A DNA stretch of 64,000 nucleotides from Congeria kusceri (Eukaryota; Mollusca; Bivalvia; Myida; Dreissenidae). Of this stretch, positions 49,340 through 61,201 are shown one piece after another. Each line of letters opens with the position of its first letter. The first letter of the stretch is position 1. The notes below the pieces were generated by a model. That model searched no databases. It was not told the origin of the DNA and was given only the letters and a program-made list of their open reading frames with translations. Where the stretch lies: the NCBI GenBank assembly GCA_027627225.1, contig CM051034.1, forward strand, positions 12,028,761-12,092,760. Reading direction: 5' to 3'. Position numbers and translations under genes: made by a program.

Positions 49340-50670
49340 TGTGATGATGATGAAAAAACTGTCTGAGCTTAATAAAATTGCAATTATTTCCTTAGCTCAA
49401 ACTGTCTAGTATTATGAAGCAGTCATTTTGACTCAAAACCAACCAAAATATTTCACCATAATTCGTGCCTATACGCGACAACCAAGATGGCGGTTTAAAC
49501 AGTCTTAGCTGCGCGTGTATAAAATGTACACAGTGTATACGTGCTTAGACGAAGTCCCGAGGGGTAAATAACCTAACCTTCACGTGTTTTATTCTCTCGG
49601 TATACACAAATAAGACATATGTAGGGAGGATGGTTTGCCAACACTTTAACTGAAGACAGTCGGCTCCGAAAATAAGCTACCTATAAGGCTACACATTGGG
49701 CAGACCGTGCACATTTAGTCAGATCGAATTGTCATTAAACTCGATTTTTTATAAATACCTTGTAAAACTGATATTAAACAAACGTATCCTAAAATACGCT
49801 ACGCAAGAGGAATGTGTTTTTCCACAGGTACTTGTAACAATGATTTTTTAATGTTGCACACGTATATACACTATAATAATTATTTTAGTGTACATACGTA
49901 CGGAACATTAAAAAATCATTGTTACAAGTACCTGTGTGTTTTTCATATATTTAGCCAGATTAAGCAAGCGTTGATATCTACTTCCATATAGTACATTTAA
50001 ACCTTTTCGTAAGGTATAAATATAAACGATACTCTGCATCCTCTACATACATTTAATTAATATATTACACTTTAAAGTTTATTTACAGAATCTGTATTAG
50101 CATATTAAATTGTACTTTGTAGGATTCGATCGACTTTACCATATAACTATTATAATTACCGTTAAATCTAAACCTACAGGCTACAACAATGATATTAAAT
50201 AAGGTTGAATATCGTAGATCTACGTTAGTTTATAAAATACATTACATGCAACCAAAAAAAAATGGAACTTACTTTATGAAGTATGTATTTTGAAGTTCCG
50301 CGCACAACTAATAGCTGGAAAAAGAAATCCAGTTTCCCTGAAAATGGTGCCTATCAGGTTTTTCTTTCGATTTACTAGCTAAATTGTGTGTTGCTATCAA
50401 TAACCTACAGCTAAAAATAGATATTGGAAATCCCGACATTCATACTGGGTATAACGATATCTGCGATTGAGAAAGCATGTATATTTGGTTTTCTGCGAGT
50501 TTTTGGTTTGACAATTTTCTGAAAATCTGTATATAGAAACACATACTTAAAACACGTAATGGCTGGGTTATTTCACCATTTTCTTATCGAAAGAAAACAA
50601 TTTTAATGCCGCGTGTGTATTTATTTATAACAGGCTAGGTTGCAGAACCGTTTTGCGATGTACTTCAAAT
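49340..50670. other. No gene recognised; one YY1-like promoter motif
   Basis: AT-rich except around 49480-49520, where 'accaagatggcggtttaaac' is a YY1-type ATGGCGG site, as at the mrps26 promoter. No exon could be tied to it. A hairpin lies at 49824-49935. Confidence 0.35.
49824..49935. repeat. Long hairpin: 32-bp perfect arms
   Basis: ACAGGTACTTGTAACAATGA + TTTTTTAATGTT (49824-49855) is matched by its exact complement at 49904-49935. The 48-base centre is itself partly palindromic ('cgtatatacacta' / 'tagtgtacatacg'). Could be a foldback element. Confidence 0.9.
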
Positions 50671-50674
50671 TTAA

Positions 50675-51188
50675 TTAAAGGGACTATGTCATCAAAAAGG
50701 GCCTCAAGGGGGCAATTTTTTTTTTTTTAATCTAACATTTACATATTAATACTGGCATATAATAACGGTTAAAACATAGTATATATAATTGGAAAATATT
50801 TTACGGATTCTGAGATAAAAAATTAATTTATAATTTGGGTTGTGTTTGTTTGGCCCTTTTCCCGTTTACATTTTCATGTCAGAATTGTGAGCATTTTGTA
50901 TAACCATAGTTTACAAACGACTCCTTACTAAGCATGGTAGCGCAATTGGTTAAAGCGCTGTCTTCAGTCAGTTCTTCGTATGGCTTCTAAGTCGTTAGTT
51001 CGATACCCGCTTGGGGTTTTAATTTGTTTCAGGCTTTTTTGCTAATTTGTTTTTATGAAATATCTTATTGTGTATTTAATTATGTTTATTTATTTAATGC
51101 ACATGTCTTCGTCAAGAGCATTTCTATCAAATAATATAATTTATATTGCAACAGGAAGCCAATTTTTTCGTTGACATAGTCCCTTTAA
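50675..51188 (+). mobile_element. TTAAAGGGAC-type MITE with tRNA-like module, copy 2
   Basis: TTAAAGGGACTATGTCATCA at the left and GACATAGTCCCTTTAA at the right. The internal module is the best preserved: 'tagcgcaattggttaaagcg' (A box) and 'gttcgatacccgcttgggg' (B box) at about 50938-51020. Confidence 0.85.
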
Positions 51189-51443
51189 GAAACTTATTCA
51201 TACATTTTCATATTTTTAAGTAATGTCTTTAAATTTCTACATTTAAAATACTTTAGATAAACACACCCATTTATAAATAGCCTTTTGTCGAAGAAAGTAT
51301 TAACAATGAGAAAAAATAATAATGCATATGTCGGAACTCGAACCCACAGTCTCCGGATGAGAACTCGAATAAAGGGGGCTCTTTTTGGGGGGCGCATTAT
51401 GTTTTATCTATATACATGTCACCTGCTCGTCAAATAGACGTTA

Positions 51444-51744
51444 TGCACCTATCAATATTTTCCACAGGGGGGAGGGAGCGGCGGGCTGACCCAGGGGAAT
51501 TTGACAAATTATATTGTTTTGGGTCTAATACCCATCCCTGGAGCCAAGCTTTTTTGTCTAAATCTCCACAGTGGGAGATGCTTGGGGCCTCAATATTAGC
51601 GGGATCTAAACTCCGACTAAGTCTATTTCCCGGGACCCGGAATTGTTCGGTGTGTCAAAGTCTCGACTGACGGGAATCGCTTTCAGTCTAAAGTCCCGTA
51701 TATGCCCGCCGCTCTCCCAATGGGGGAAAATATTGATAGGTGCA
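51444..51744 (+). mobile_element. TGCACC-type MITE, copy 2
   Basis: TGCACCTATCAATATTTTCC at the left and AATATTGATAGGTGCA at the right, with TA on both sides. The same length (301 bp) and orientation as copy 1. Confidence 0.85.
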
Positions 51745-52235
51745 TAAGCAGAGAGGGTTCATTTCCCGATGAATGATAATCATTAAGAAAGTGCAACGTT
51801 TGATCTTTCTTATGATACCAAAATTGTTTCAATCCGATAAAATCTAAAAGGGCTATTTTAGCTAACAGCATATGAGATAGAGGTGTTTTTTTTAGATTTA
51901 CGCCAACATCTGACAGATATAAATGTCACACATTTTAAAAAAATCTCGACAAAAAGCGTTCCAAACGCTAAATATATTTTTGCCAATTCAATCGATAATT
52001 ATTCATTAACAGCTTATTATTTCGAGAATTTTTCCGTAAGCATATCGGGTGCATTATTACGCTCATATATACTTAAACGATGTAGTTTCTTTTTAGAATC
52101 GGTGACATAAAAGGAAATAGTGAATTTGCCAATCTGTGAATAGGTCCCTTTAATTATGCAAATTTCATAATTAAGATCATGGGGTAAACACATCAAAACA
52201 TGAAATATAATCTAGAATTTTTATTAAATAGTCAC

Positions 52236-52626
52236 TTTAAAGGGATTTGTTCACAGATTTTCGTTTTTTTTTTTAAATGTCATTTAATGTGTTAAACAGC
52301 AAAAAACTAACGCAGTTGACCTAACCAAAACTAAATCTATATAATGTAAAAAAAAAAAAAAAAAAAAAAAAGATTTGCCTTCGCCGGGACTCAAACCTGC
52401 GACCGCCGCCCACCAAAACTGTCGCTGTAATCACTCGGCCATTCTGACTTACTATCTGTACTGAATTTTTGACACTATATAGGTGATACACGTGTTTCCC
52501 AAAATACCGATGAAAAGCGTTACAAACCCTTTATAATTTTATCCATTGTAATTGATGAGTTTTCGTAAACGCCACTTTTTTAAATATAATTATATGTCAG
52601 TAAGGTTAAAGGTCCCTTTAATTATA
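52236..52626. mobile_element. Inverted-end element with a class II-like tRNA relic
   Basis: The left end TTTAAAGGGATTTGTTCACA and the right end AAAGGTCCCTTTAA are inverted. Inside is a homopolymer of about 26 A (52346-52371). Then, on the minus strand, there is a tRNA-like segment: 'gaatggccgagtgattacag' (A box) and 'ggtttgagtcccggcgaagg' (B box) at 52376-52447, resembling Leu/Ser tRNAs. A solo related end is at about 52106-52155. Confidence 0.6.
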
Positions 52627-53149
52627 TCTACAGTTCTACTGGATATGAAACTGTGTAAACGACAGAAAGTTTTATTTTGGCGCGTTCAAACTCTATTTTC
52701 ACAAGTATAATGTGTTCCGTTTATTTAAAAATTTCAGAATCGATTACGTTGGACAATGAAAAAAAACCTTATAAAAAGTTTCCCTTCATCTACAGGACTG
52801 CAACTGTTTACAATATATATATTTTTTGAAACTTTTGCAATTCGTTCACGGTGTATCACTACATATATGGTTATGGTACGTAATTTGCTTAATGTAACAT
52901 GCAGGCGCGCTTAAAAAAACAAAGCCTACATTTTTAAGCTTGATCTATAACAGAAACAAAGAAGATCACATTCGCATCTTCACTGATTACGCTTAAACTT
53001 TTCAAAAAAAAAAAAAATCATGGTTAATTATTGAAAAACATTATGTTTCATTGAAAAACAACAACGGCTTGGTTTTCACTAGCTAAAATATCAAATCAAA
53101 ACTAATATTTTCTTAGAACTGAACCGGCTTCGTATGTGCATAAATACTC

Positions 53150-53725
53150 ATAATAACAATCAATACAGTACACTTTCTGAATATGTAAATTAAGCGTAAA
53201 CACCAAGTACAACTTGACCGAAATTGAAAACCAAAAACAGCAAAAGGCAATATAAAATACAATAAGAATTATGAAAAACTAATGAGAACGTTGAGCGCAC
53301 ACAAGTTCACAAAGCTCAAGGTCACTGCTTCCTTTGGCATGCATGATGATGTCAAGTTTGATTATTTTACAAGATCATGTCATACACAGCCTGCACAACA
53401 TGCACTGCAGTTTTTGATGGGGCCGCAAGATCTTTGATTCGTTAATATACGTGATATCATGCGTACGAATCATGCGTCGTGCTTTCTTCTACGTTTTACG
53501 CATGTAATCGTCTTTGTTTTGCAATGAATCGCAAATTCTTTATCCATTATGTTTAACGCAAGTTGAAAAGTAAAAGTGCAATAATTACTTAAAACTGGAC
53601 GTGTCAGCAATCATAAATACTCATACATACACATATAATTAATTTAATTGAGGTCACACACGAATACTGGCATGTGTCCGTCAAAAAATATGACCAACAT
53701 ACGAGATTAACAATCTAAAATATTC
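53150..53725 (+). repeat. Segmental duplication, copy 1
   Basis: It is collinear with pieces of 57990-60470: 'atatgtaaattaagcgtaaa', 'gtacaacttgaccgaaat', 'aacgttgagcgc', 'gatcatgtcatacaca', 'ttcgttaatatacgtga', 'acgttttacgcatg' and 'gtgtccgtc..aa'. It lies just 3' of gene E. Confidence 0.75.
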
Positions 53726-53796
53726 TAAGTCAAGTGTTCCCTTCCAAGCGATGGTAGTCACATTCATCGGGGATACTATCGGAGCCATTCTCATGT

Positions 53797-53979
53797 TTAT
53801 TCTGGCCATATGTTTTTACAGAAGTTCTTGTATTTTTTCTCATCCCCGTTCACGTGTTGCTCTAGCCCGTTTCCTCCTTGACCCCCGTTGCCGCCATTAA
53901 TGAATCCACCTCCAGCGCCACCTCCACTGCCTCTTCCACCGGGGCCGTCGGCGCTGCACCCATTTCCCCCGTTGCCCAT
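53797..53979 (-). CDS. MGNGG-family glycine-rich protein, member E
   Basis: Minus-strand ATG 53979 opens MGNGGNGCSADGPGGRGSGG then GAGGGFINGGNGGQGGNG, followed by a polar tail LEQHVNGDEKKYKNFCKNIW and PE-stop: 60 aa as a single coding exon. The first seven residues equal A and B, while the Gly-rich part is less pure. The ATG is preceded by a good acceptor (AAGCTACAG|A-ATGG), the same arrangement as in B, consistent with a non-coding first exon. The tail does not resemble B's PTLY...LR ending. Either the gene differs in its 3' half or a donor (TTCT|GTAAAA) leads to an exon I did not find. Residues 2-7 fit N-myristoylation. There is no signal peptide. Function unknown. Confidence 0.55.
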   Translation of the reverse strand: MGNGGNGCSADGPGGRGSGGGAGGGFINGGNGGQGGNGLEQHVNGDEKKYKNFCKNIWPE

Positions 53980-54093
53980 TCTGTAGCTTTTCTTCTCAAA
54001 ATCTTAAATAAATGTTTCAAAATAAATAATAATTTAAACTTCCAATGCAATCGTTAAAAGCACAACGTCCGCTATCCACAAAGCTCCTTGGTG

Positions 54094-54199
54094 AATTGGA
54101 AACTTCACTACATATCTTTAATTGGAAACTTCACTACATATCTTTAATTGGAAACTTCACTACATATCTTTAATTGGAAACTTCACTACATATCTTTAA
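54094..54199 (+). repeat. Four units of a 26-bp tandem repeat
   Basis: 'aattggaaacttcactacat' + 'atcttt' four times, within the putative 5'-UTR intron of gene E. Confidence 0.9.
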
Positions 54200-54925
54200 G
54201 TCATACAATCCTAAAGAATGTTGCTATTCCTGTTAAAGTTTATTTTGCGTTAAATGGTTTTATTCTGGTGAAAATCAACAGATGCTTCTTTTTTTCTTAT
54301 ATTTTAAATATTGATTATCTTAATATTGACTTTTGTAAAGATACTCTTTAGGAGAAGTGTAGATTATGTGTATAGTCTATGAAACAAACATTTGTACGAC
54401 AATATCCGAATGAAATCTATTAGCCTTGAATGGAAATGATGTTTAATAATGTGTCGCACTATGAAATTAAAATAATTATCGTAACATTGTCAAAGATGCG
54501 GTGCTTAATAAATGCTTTATACTTGGAAATCGTATTATGCTAATGATAATTATAACTTTCCAACCTGGAAAATAACGGCCATGACTGACACAAATTTAAA
54601 ATGTTAATTGATGATAAAAAATGTGTAAATGCTAAGTTCATGTTAAGTTTTTGTAATTACTTTTTTCAAACTTGAAATGCAAAATGATTGTTACCATTTT
54701 GACAAAATAATTGTCCTTAGTTTGCTTTTTAATCTTAAATCCAAAATACCCGTACAAATACAAATTCATGAAATTTTAAATGCCAAACAATGTTATGCTT
54801 TTGTCAAAACGTAATTTAAAGTAAAAATAAATTAATTTAATTACATGTATCATTGACACTCTAATAAGCTTTTACATGTAATAAAAGTCAGCATTAAAAA
54901 AAAATTAAAAATAAAATAATCATAC

Positions 54926-54990
54926 CTTTTTTATAAAGCTTTTAGCGCTGCAAGTTCTGTGCTGGAGAATGAAGATGCGAACGTTATATA
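54926..54990 (-). promoter_or_regulatory. Putative promoter and non-coding first exon of gene E
   Basis: On the minus strand TATATAA (54990-54984) is followed by a pyrimidine-rich segment and 'cacagaacttgcagcgct'. About 60 bases downstream lies a donor AAAAAAG|GTATGAT (exon end 54926). Together with the acceptor one base before the ATG at 53979, this gives a 5'-UTR intron of about 0.94 kb. This is inference from motifs only. Confidence 0.3.
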
Positions 54991-54999
54991 AGAAGTACA

Positions 55000-56175
55000 T
55001 GAAATCATCGTGTGCTTTCGTTTTTACTAGCGTTCTAAATCAAACATATACACGAAATAGGAGATAACTTACGAACAGATCATGGCCGAAACTGAAAGAA
55101 AACCATGCCATTTATTCTAAATATACTTTCTCAAAATATTTAAATACGACTCTTCAAAATATGCGATTCTTCAAAATGCTAATACACATTGACTGAACAG
55201 GCTTATTCAGTTTTGAACGTTGTACGCATAGTTTTTTTTATTTCAATGTATATTGTATTATGGTCAATGAGACCTCTAGATAAAATTAATCAAATTAAAA
55301 TATCAGTCAAGTATTTATCGACAAAAAACGTTTTCCGAGCAATGCAATGCAATGCAACTGACAGCCTTAAAACGAATAATAATGTTTAGTTTGTCTTTAG
55401 AAACCGCAGTTAAAGGTGTAAATTTCGGACCAGTCTTAAAGACTAAAAAGGACTTATGATACAGACAAATACTGGAAACATTGAAAAATGTGTCGTTCAG
55501 AACTTTTCGTCAAGTTAATTCAGTAAATGTTATGATGGTTTTGGGGTTCTGGGGTAAGTGTTATATGCGTTTCATTTCAAACGCAACGGTAATCTTTTAT
55601 ATTCCTATTGCCACCACATCGTTTTGTCTTTGTTATGCTCTTCGTCCTATTTAATCCGTCTCAAACTTCATTTTGGTGTGCATTTTATTTCAATTATATT
55701 ACTGATATACGCAAGAGGACAAGGCCCTTCAATCGGTGTGGCAATCGTATAGTTATTACAATAACTGAACCCATAAGCTTTATAGGGCTTTGTATGCTAG
55801 AATGCACACATGTACGAGGATAAAATGTCTGGGATAAAGATGTATATAATTTCTGGAATTTTACTGCATGGATTTCCATGCTTGGGAAACCAGGTTAAAC
55901 ACGTACAGCCCAAATCATGGCGTGTGTAACAATTGAAATGCAGAATGAGAGTGTTCGTTTGGAAAATATTCTATGGGATTCCGATTTGTAGAAAGCTTCG
56001 GTTTCTGTTGCTACGCTAGTATGAACAGAAGAAAAACACGATGAGTGCCCGTTCAAAGATTTGTTTTACGGAACTGAACAGGTCTGTGTAAATTAATTTG
56101 ATATCAGTTACTGTATACAAGTTAACGAAACTTCACTTGCATAAACAACATGTAAATCAAAATGACAATGTGGTG
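55000..56175. other. No gene recognised
   Basis: AT-rich sequence with short frames on both strands and no recognisable domain or repeat. The region upstream of gene E's putative TATA box (55000-55100) would be its promoter. Confidence 0.35.
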
Positions 56176-56179
56176 GAAC

Positions 56180-57390
56180 GCGTGTGGCATCACTGCAGAA
56201 TCTATACAATGAAACGCACCTCGAACCATTGCAAAATAGAAGAATAAAACACAAATTGACTCTTTTCTACAAGATGTTTATTTCTCTTACACCTTCATAC
56301 TTGTGCACCTTGATCCCTCCTAGTGTGGGAGATAGAACTGTTTCTCAACTTCGCAATTCTGGTAATATTCGCCACATCTCTTGTTAATCTCAACTCTTCT
56401 CTCGGTCCTTCTTACCATTAACTATAAACCTATGCAATTCTCTTCTAGCTGCAGTAAGATCGGCTCCGTCCCTTTCTGCCTTCAAAGCAAATCTAAACAA
56501 AGATTAAATGAAAGTCCCTCTGCATTACTATGATGGTGATCGAATATCTAATATTAATCATGCACGTTTACGGATGCATTGCAGCAGCTTGAATGAGCAT
56601 TTATATATGAAGAATATAGTGGAAAGCCCATTTTTGTCGCTGTGGCGAGATCGAAGATACCTATCACTACTTCTTCAAATGTCCTATTTATCTTGATAAA
56701 AGAATTATTCTATCTGACAATCTGTCTGCTTTCCAACCCATCACCTTGCAACTCCTTCTCTTCGGTTTTAAAGACGAATCATGTGAAAAAAATTCCATTA
56801 TGTTTAAACATGTTCAGTCATTTATTCGAGACAGTCACATATTTTAATCCAATACCATCTCTAGGAACAGACCAAAAGTCTTTACCGTTGCCCTGTCCCG
56901 CAACCGTCCTTCGTCTTTTCCCCCCAAATAATCTTGTGCTAACACACTCTCCCTTCATCTCTCGCAAACCATATGTCAATATAGCATTTAGTTTTCCTTT
57001 ATAATATATTTACGTTATGATACTTTATTGTTTACATTATTCTTTGTACTACAATCTGTTTGATTTGCAATTTAAACCTCAACATAATTATAGCAAGTTA
57101 ATTTAGATACTGTTCTTATCCATTTGACAATCACGTTGTAGTTTCACAGTCGTTATAGTTTACACCATATCACCACATTATATAGCAACTCATTTACAAC
57201 GACAGAAGAGAGACCTAGTATAAGCTCCAGTCTCCCTTCTCAATTCTGTCGAATTTATCCAATGACTAAGTCTTGAGCATCTTCTCAACACCTGTAATCT
57301 ATGATTATTGAAAGTTTGTCAAATGTATTATGTATGTTTGTTTTGTGATGCTTGCATGTATATTTGATTGATTAAATAAATACTGTTTAA
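56180..57390 (+). mobile_element. LINE relic, 3' end of a non-LTR element
   Basis: Plus-strand fragments in shifting frames match the usual C-terminal region of jockey/L2/CR1-like reverse transcriptase proteins: LEPLQNRRIKHKLTLFYKMF, YLCTLIPPSVGDRTVSQLRN, INHARLRMHCSSLNEHLYMK, NIVESPF and a Cys-rich step (C..C.EIE.TYHYFFKC) readable by shifting frame. Several frameshifts and stops are present. A 3' UTR of about 500 bases follows, to 'gattgattaaataaatactg'. Confidence 0.75.
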
Positions 57391-58873
57391 ATCAAAACAA
57401 TGATAACGTAAAGAGACTGTTGGAGACAAGGCAATAAACAAAACACAATAGAAACTTGAGCGCAATATATTTTTAATAAATACAAAAACAATCACATCAT
57501 AACATTGTTAGGATCTGAGACATCGTATAACAGTTCACGTTCAAATGACCCTCCGAACAATAAAACATAAGCCCTGAATGAAATTGCCTTTTGCACAGCA
57601 ATGTTTGGCCACGGTTTTTGAAAAGTAATGCATTTCCAGCTGATCCTCGTGAATAAATCATTTACAGTTCATGTTCACGGGGATAACAATGGATATAGCG
57701 GTACCTTAGGCGATTAAACATCCAAAGTGCACGTTAATTTCGTGTATCGTATTTCTGGTTTATATATGAAGTTATACCGCAAGATTTTGAAGGCAACAGT
57801 TTTATTGGCTCCTGAGAAGATCATCTAAACGTAACCCCTTATGCGAAGTCATCAGATCCAGTCAGCGGATAATATAGAAGCGTCCAACGGCAAACATTCA
57901 ACATGCAAGATTAAGACTAAGATTGTTCATCGAATCGAACAATATTTACAAAAACTCTTATGTACAATTTAAGCAATACATTGCAATTTTTTAAATATGT
58001 AAATTAAGCGTAAACAACATGTAAGTACAACTTGACCGAAATCGAAAAATAAAAGCAACACAAAGGCGAAAGTAAAATACAAGAAGAATTATGAAGAACT
58101 AAGGCCAAAATATTAAATTGTGTGTTTCGAGCAACGGTCTTAAAAAAGTAAAGTATGGTCGGGATTTAGTTCGTTGTTGTTGTTTTTTTTTTTTTTACTT
58201 TTTTAAGACACATTTCGGCCAAAAAACTTTGAAAATTATCAAAACTCTTACGTATACGAATTTCGCGGAAACAATCGTCTCTAAAAACGTTAGAGTCGGG
58301 GGGTCTTCGCTAGATAGGATCGGGTTGCCCGAAACAGATAATTTTTTTAGGCCTATAATATAATGAAAACGTTGAGCGCCAACAAGTTTGCAAACCTTAA
58401 GGTCATTGTTCCTGTGGCATGCATGATATCACGCTCGATTATTTTACCAGATCATGTCATACACATTTCACAGCATGCACACATACACTGCATTTTTTTA
58501 TGGGAGCGCATAATCTTTTTTTCGTTAATATACGTGACATCATTTTTTGATGATCTAAGACTCACAATACATGTGCATTTGATAGGATTTTGGTGGGCCA
58601 GGAGACAAAAACACAACTGTATATTTCTTTCCTGTGTCTTTGTTGTTTCTTCTTAGAGAATGTTGGATTGGAAATCCAGCTTTTGTGTCATGTATTCGAG
58701 TATTAGATCACTGTCTTATTTATTTGAAATAATATTGTAGATGTAAAGTACCCATATTCAGAGGAAAACAAAGTGTTAACTGAAAGCTGTCTTAGGCAAA
58801 CAAAAATTGTTGGTTTCCGCTTACGTCTCCTAAAACTCTAGGGGGGGGGGGGGTAAAAATAACTTTTTTTTCT

Positions 58874-59290
58874 TTAAAGGGACTATGTCATCGAAAAGGG
58901 CCTGAAGGGGGCAATTTCTTTTTAAAAATCTGAAATTACGATATTAATATTGGCATATAATAACGTTTAAAAAAGTATATATAATGTGAAAAGAGCGTAC
59001 ACATTCTGAGATAACAATCGATTGATATTATGGGTCCTGTCTGTTTGGCCCTTTTCATTGGTTAAGCGCTCTCTGATGTCATCTCTTCGTATGGCTTCTA
59101 AGTCGTGAGTGTGATACCCGCATGGGGTTTCAATTTTTTCAAACGGTTTAGCTAATTTGCTTTTATCAAATATATCATTATGTTTTATATTATTTATTTA
59201 ATGCAAATGGCTTAGTATAACGCATTTCTATCATATAATATCATTTATAGTGCAATAGGAAACCAGTTTTTCGTTGACATAGTCCCTTAA
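58874..59290 (+). mobile_element. TTAAAGGGAC-type MITE with tRNA-like module, copy 3
   Basis: TTAAAGGGACTATGTCATCG at the left and CGTTGACATAGTCCCTTAA at the right. An internal deletion removes the A-box side; 'gtgatacccgcatggggttt' keeps the B-box side. Confidence 0.8.
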
Positions 59291-59370
59291 ACATTTTTAT
59301 TCTTCGCGGCTTATTCACCACACAGTTTATGTATATTGGACTGCATGCAAAATGTTTCAACGCCTCCCAT

Positions 59371-60125
59371 AATAATAATAATAATAATAATAATATTAAT
59401 ATTAATAATAATAATAATAATAATAATTTTATTTCAAGAAGAATTCACATTAAGCTAGAACATAACTTTTTTACAATGTGGTCTTCTAAAATTAACCTCA
59501 TGAACACTCAGTTACAAAAACACATTCGTTATAAGTTATAAATAAATAAAGAATAAATAAAGAACAATAAAAAAATAAATATCACACAGACAAGTCACAA
59601 ACAGCAAAATAAATTATGTCAAGAATCAGAATCATACATAAAGCATTAGTGAAGATCATAAAGGTATTTCTTATATCTATATTTAAAAGTATTCACATTT
59701 GTTGTACTTCGTAAATAAATAGGAATACAATTCCACACTTGTCTTATAAAATAATGAAAAGTTCTTCTTCCATACTCTGATTGGAATGTAAATGATGATA
59801 AATCTGAACGGGTGGAGGATCGAAGTGCATAGGTGTTATTGTTTGCAAAGATGAGAATCTCGTGAAAGTAAGACGGAGTATTATGAAGGAGAAACTTATG
59901 TATAATGGTGCCTTTGAGATATTTGCATCTGTTATCAAAGGTTAACCAACACAACTCTTTGAATAAAGGAGCAGAAGGAGTACGTGTTGGTTTGAAAAGA
60001 ATAATCTTTGCAGCTCTCTTCTGAAGCATCTGCAGTTGCGAAAGTTTACTTTTGGGGCCATTACACCACGCTATACAGCAGTAGTCCATCACAGGTTGAA
60101 TGAAAGAATTATAAAACATATTTCT
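59371..60125 (-). mobile_element. 5'-truncated LINE with (ATT)n tail
   Basis: A minus-strand open frame 60119-59646 (157 aa, intact) has the end of a non-LTR polyprotein: FYNSFIQPVMDYCCIAWCNG, LQMLQKRAAKIILF, LFKELCWLTFDNRCKYLKG and RRTFHYFIRQVWNCIPIYLR. A 3' UTR ends AATAAAATTATT with an (ATT)n tail to about 59371. Only the portion downstream of the catalytic domain remains. Confidence 0.85.
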
Positions 60126-60450
60126 TGAGTCAAGATTAAGATAATAATTAATTATTTTAAGGAGTGTCAGCTTCGAATTTATTTTATTGCATCAAAGAAA
60201 CTGTACCTTACGGTATGTTATTACCAAGTGTCCGTCCAAAAAGATGGTGTTTTTCCACGTTTTACGCATGCAATTGTCTTTGTCATGACATATATCGCAT
60301 ATTATCAAACCATTATTTTCTAGCAATTTGCAAAATGGTATTTAACTGTACTTGACGTGTCAGAAAACACTAAAATACATACAGACACACACTAATAGTC
60401 ATGTACACACACTCGAATGTGTCCGTCCAAAAGATGGACAAACTACGAGA

Positions 60451-61125
60451 TAGACAATGTCAAAAATTCATATCCACGCGTTCTTTTCTTTTCAATCAGC
60501 GAAACACGCATTCATCTGTCAGGTCCAATATCTCTACATACTTCCTGGGTTAATGTTAATGTCAAATATTCATATTCGTGCGTTCTTTTCAATCAGCGAA
60601 ACACGCATTCATCTGTCAGGCCCAGCATCTCTACATACTTCCTGGGTTAATGTTAATGTCAAATATTCATATTCATGCGTTCTTTTCAATCAGCGAAACA
60701 CGCATTCATCTGTCAGGTCCAGTATCTCTACATACTTCCTGGGTTAATGTTAATGTCAAATATTCATATTCATGCGTTCTTTTCAATCAGCGAAACACGC
60801 ATTCATCTGTCAGGTCCAGCATCTCTACATACTTCCTGGGTTAATGTTAATGTCAAATATTCATATTCATGCGTTCTTTTCAATCAGCGAAACACGCATT
60901 CATCTGTCAGGTCCAGCATCTCTACATACTTCCTGGGTTAATGTTAATGTCAAATATTCATATTCATGCGTTCTTTTCAATCAGCGAAACACGCATTCAT
61001 CTGTCAGGCTCAGCATTTCCACATACTTCCTGGGTTAATGTTCATGTCAAATATTCATATTCATGCGTTCTTTTCAATCAGCGAAACACGCATTCATCTT
61101 TCAGGCTCAGCATTGCCACATTTGT
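60451..61125 (+). repeat. Tandem repeat, seven units of 97 bp
   Basis: The unit includes CGTTCTTTTCAATCAGCGAA, ACACGCATTCATCTGTCAGG and TACTTCCTGGGTTAATGTTA. Copies start near 60479, 60581, 60678, 60775, 60872, 60969 and 61066. Because 97 is 1 mod 3, successive units are read in rotating frames and open frames of about 88 aa appear repeatedly; they are not treated as genes. Confidence 0.9.
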
Positions 61126-61201
61126 TGCTTGCATCAATATCCTTGAGACAAAAAAATGCATGTGGGGATATTTGCGCCATGACAGTGACAGTTCTAGTTA
61201 A

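Larger units (their letters stand above)
57990..60470 (+). repeat. Segmental duplication, copy 2, split by insertions
   Basis: Homologous blocks to 53150-53725 lie at about 57990-58110, 58365-58560 and 60215-60470. Between them are a unique 250-base stretch, a TTAAAGGGAC-type MITE (58874-59290) and a LINE 3' fragment (59371-60125), which are therefore younger than the duplication or lost from copy 1. Confidence 0.65.

Noticed and set aside
51300..51400. tRNA-like 'ggaactcgaacccacagtct' segment and a minus-strand frame over it
   Set aside because: Only a B-box-like stretch is visible; no matching A box or cloverleaf.
52376..52447. Functional tRNA gene (minus strand)
   Set aside because: A and B boxes are recognisable but I cannot fold a full acceptor stem, and it lies inside an inverted-end repeat. 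Treated as a tRNA-derived module.
60578..61201. A set of frames of 88-110 codons with His/Ile/Ser-rich sequence
   Set aside because: They recur every 97 bases because of the tandem repeat, in rotating frames, with no start or splice context.
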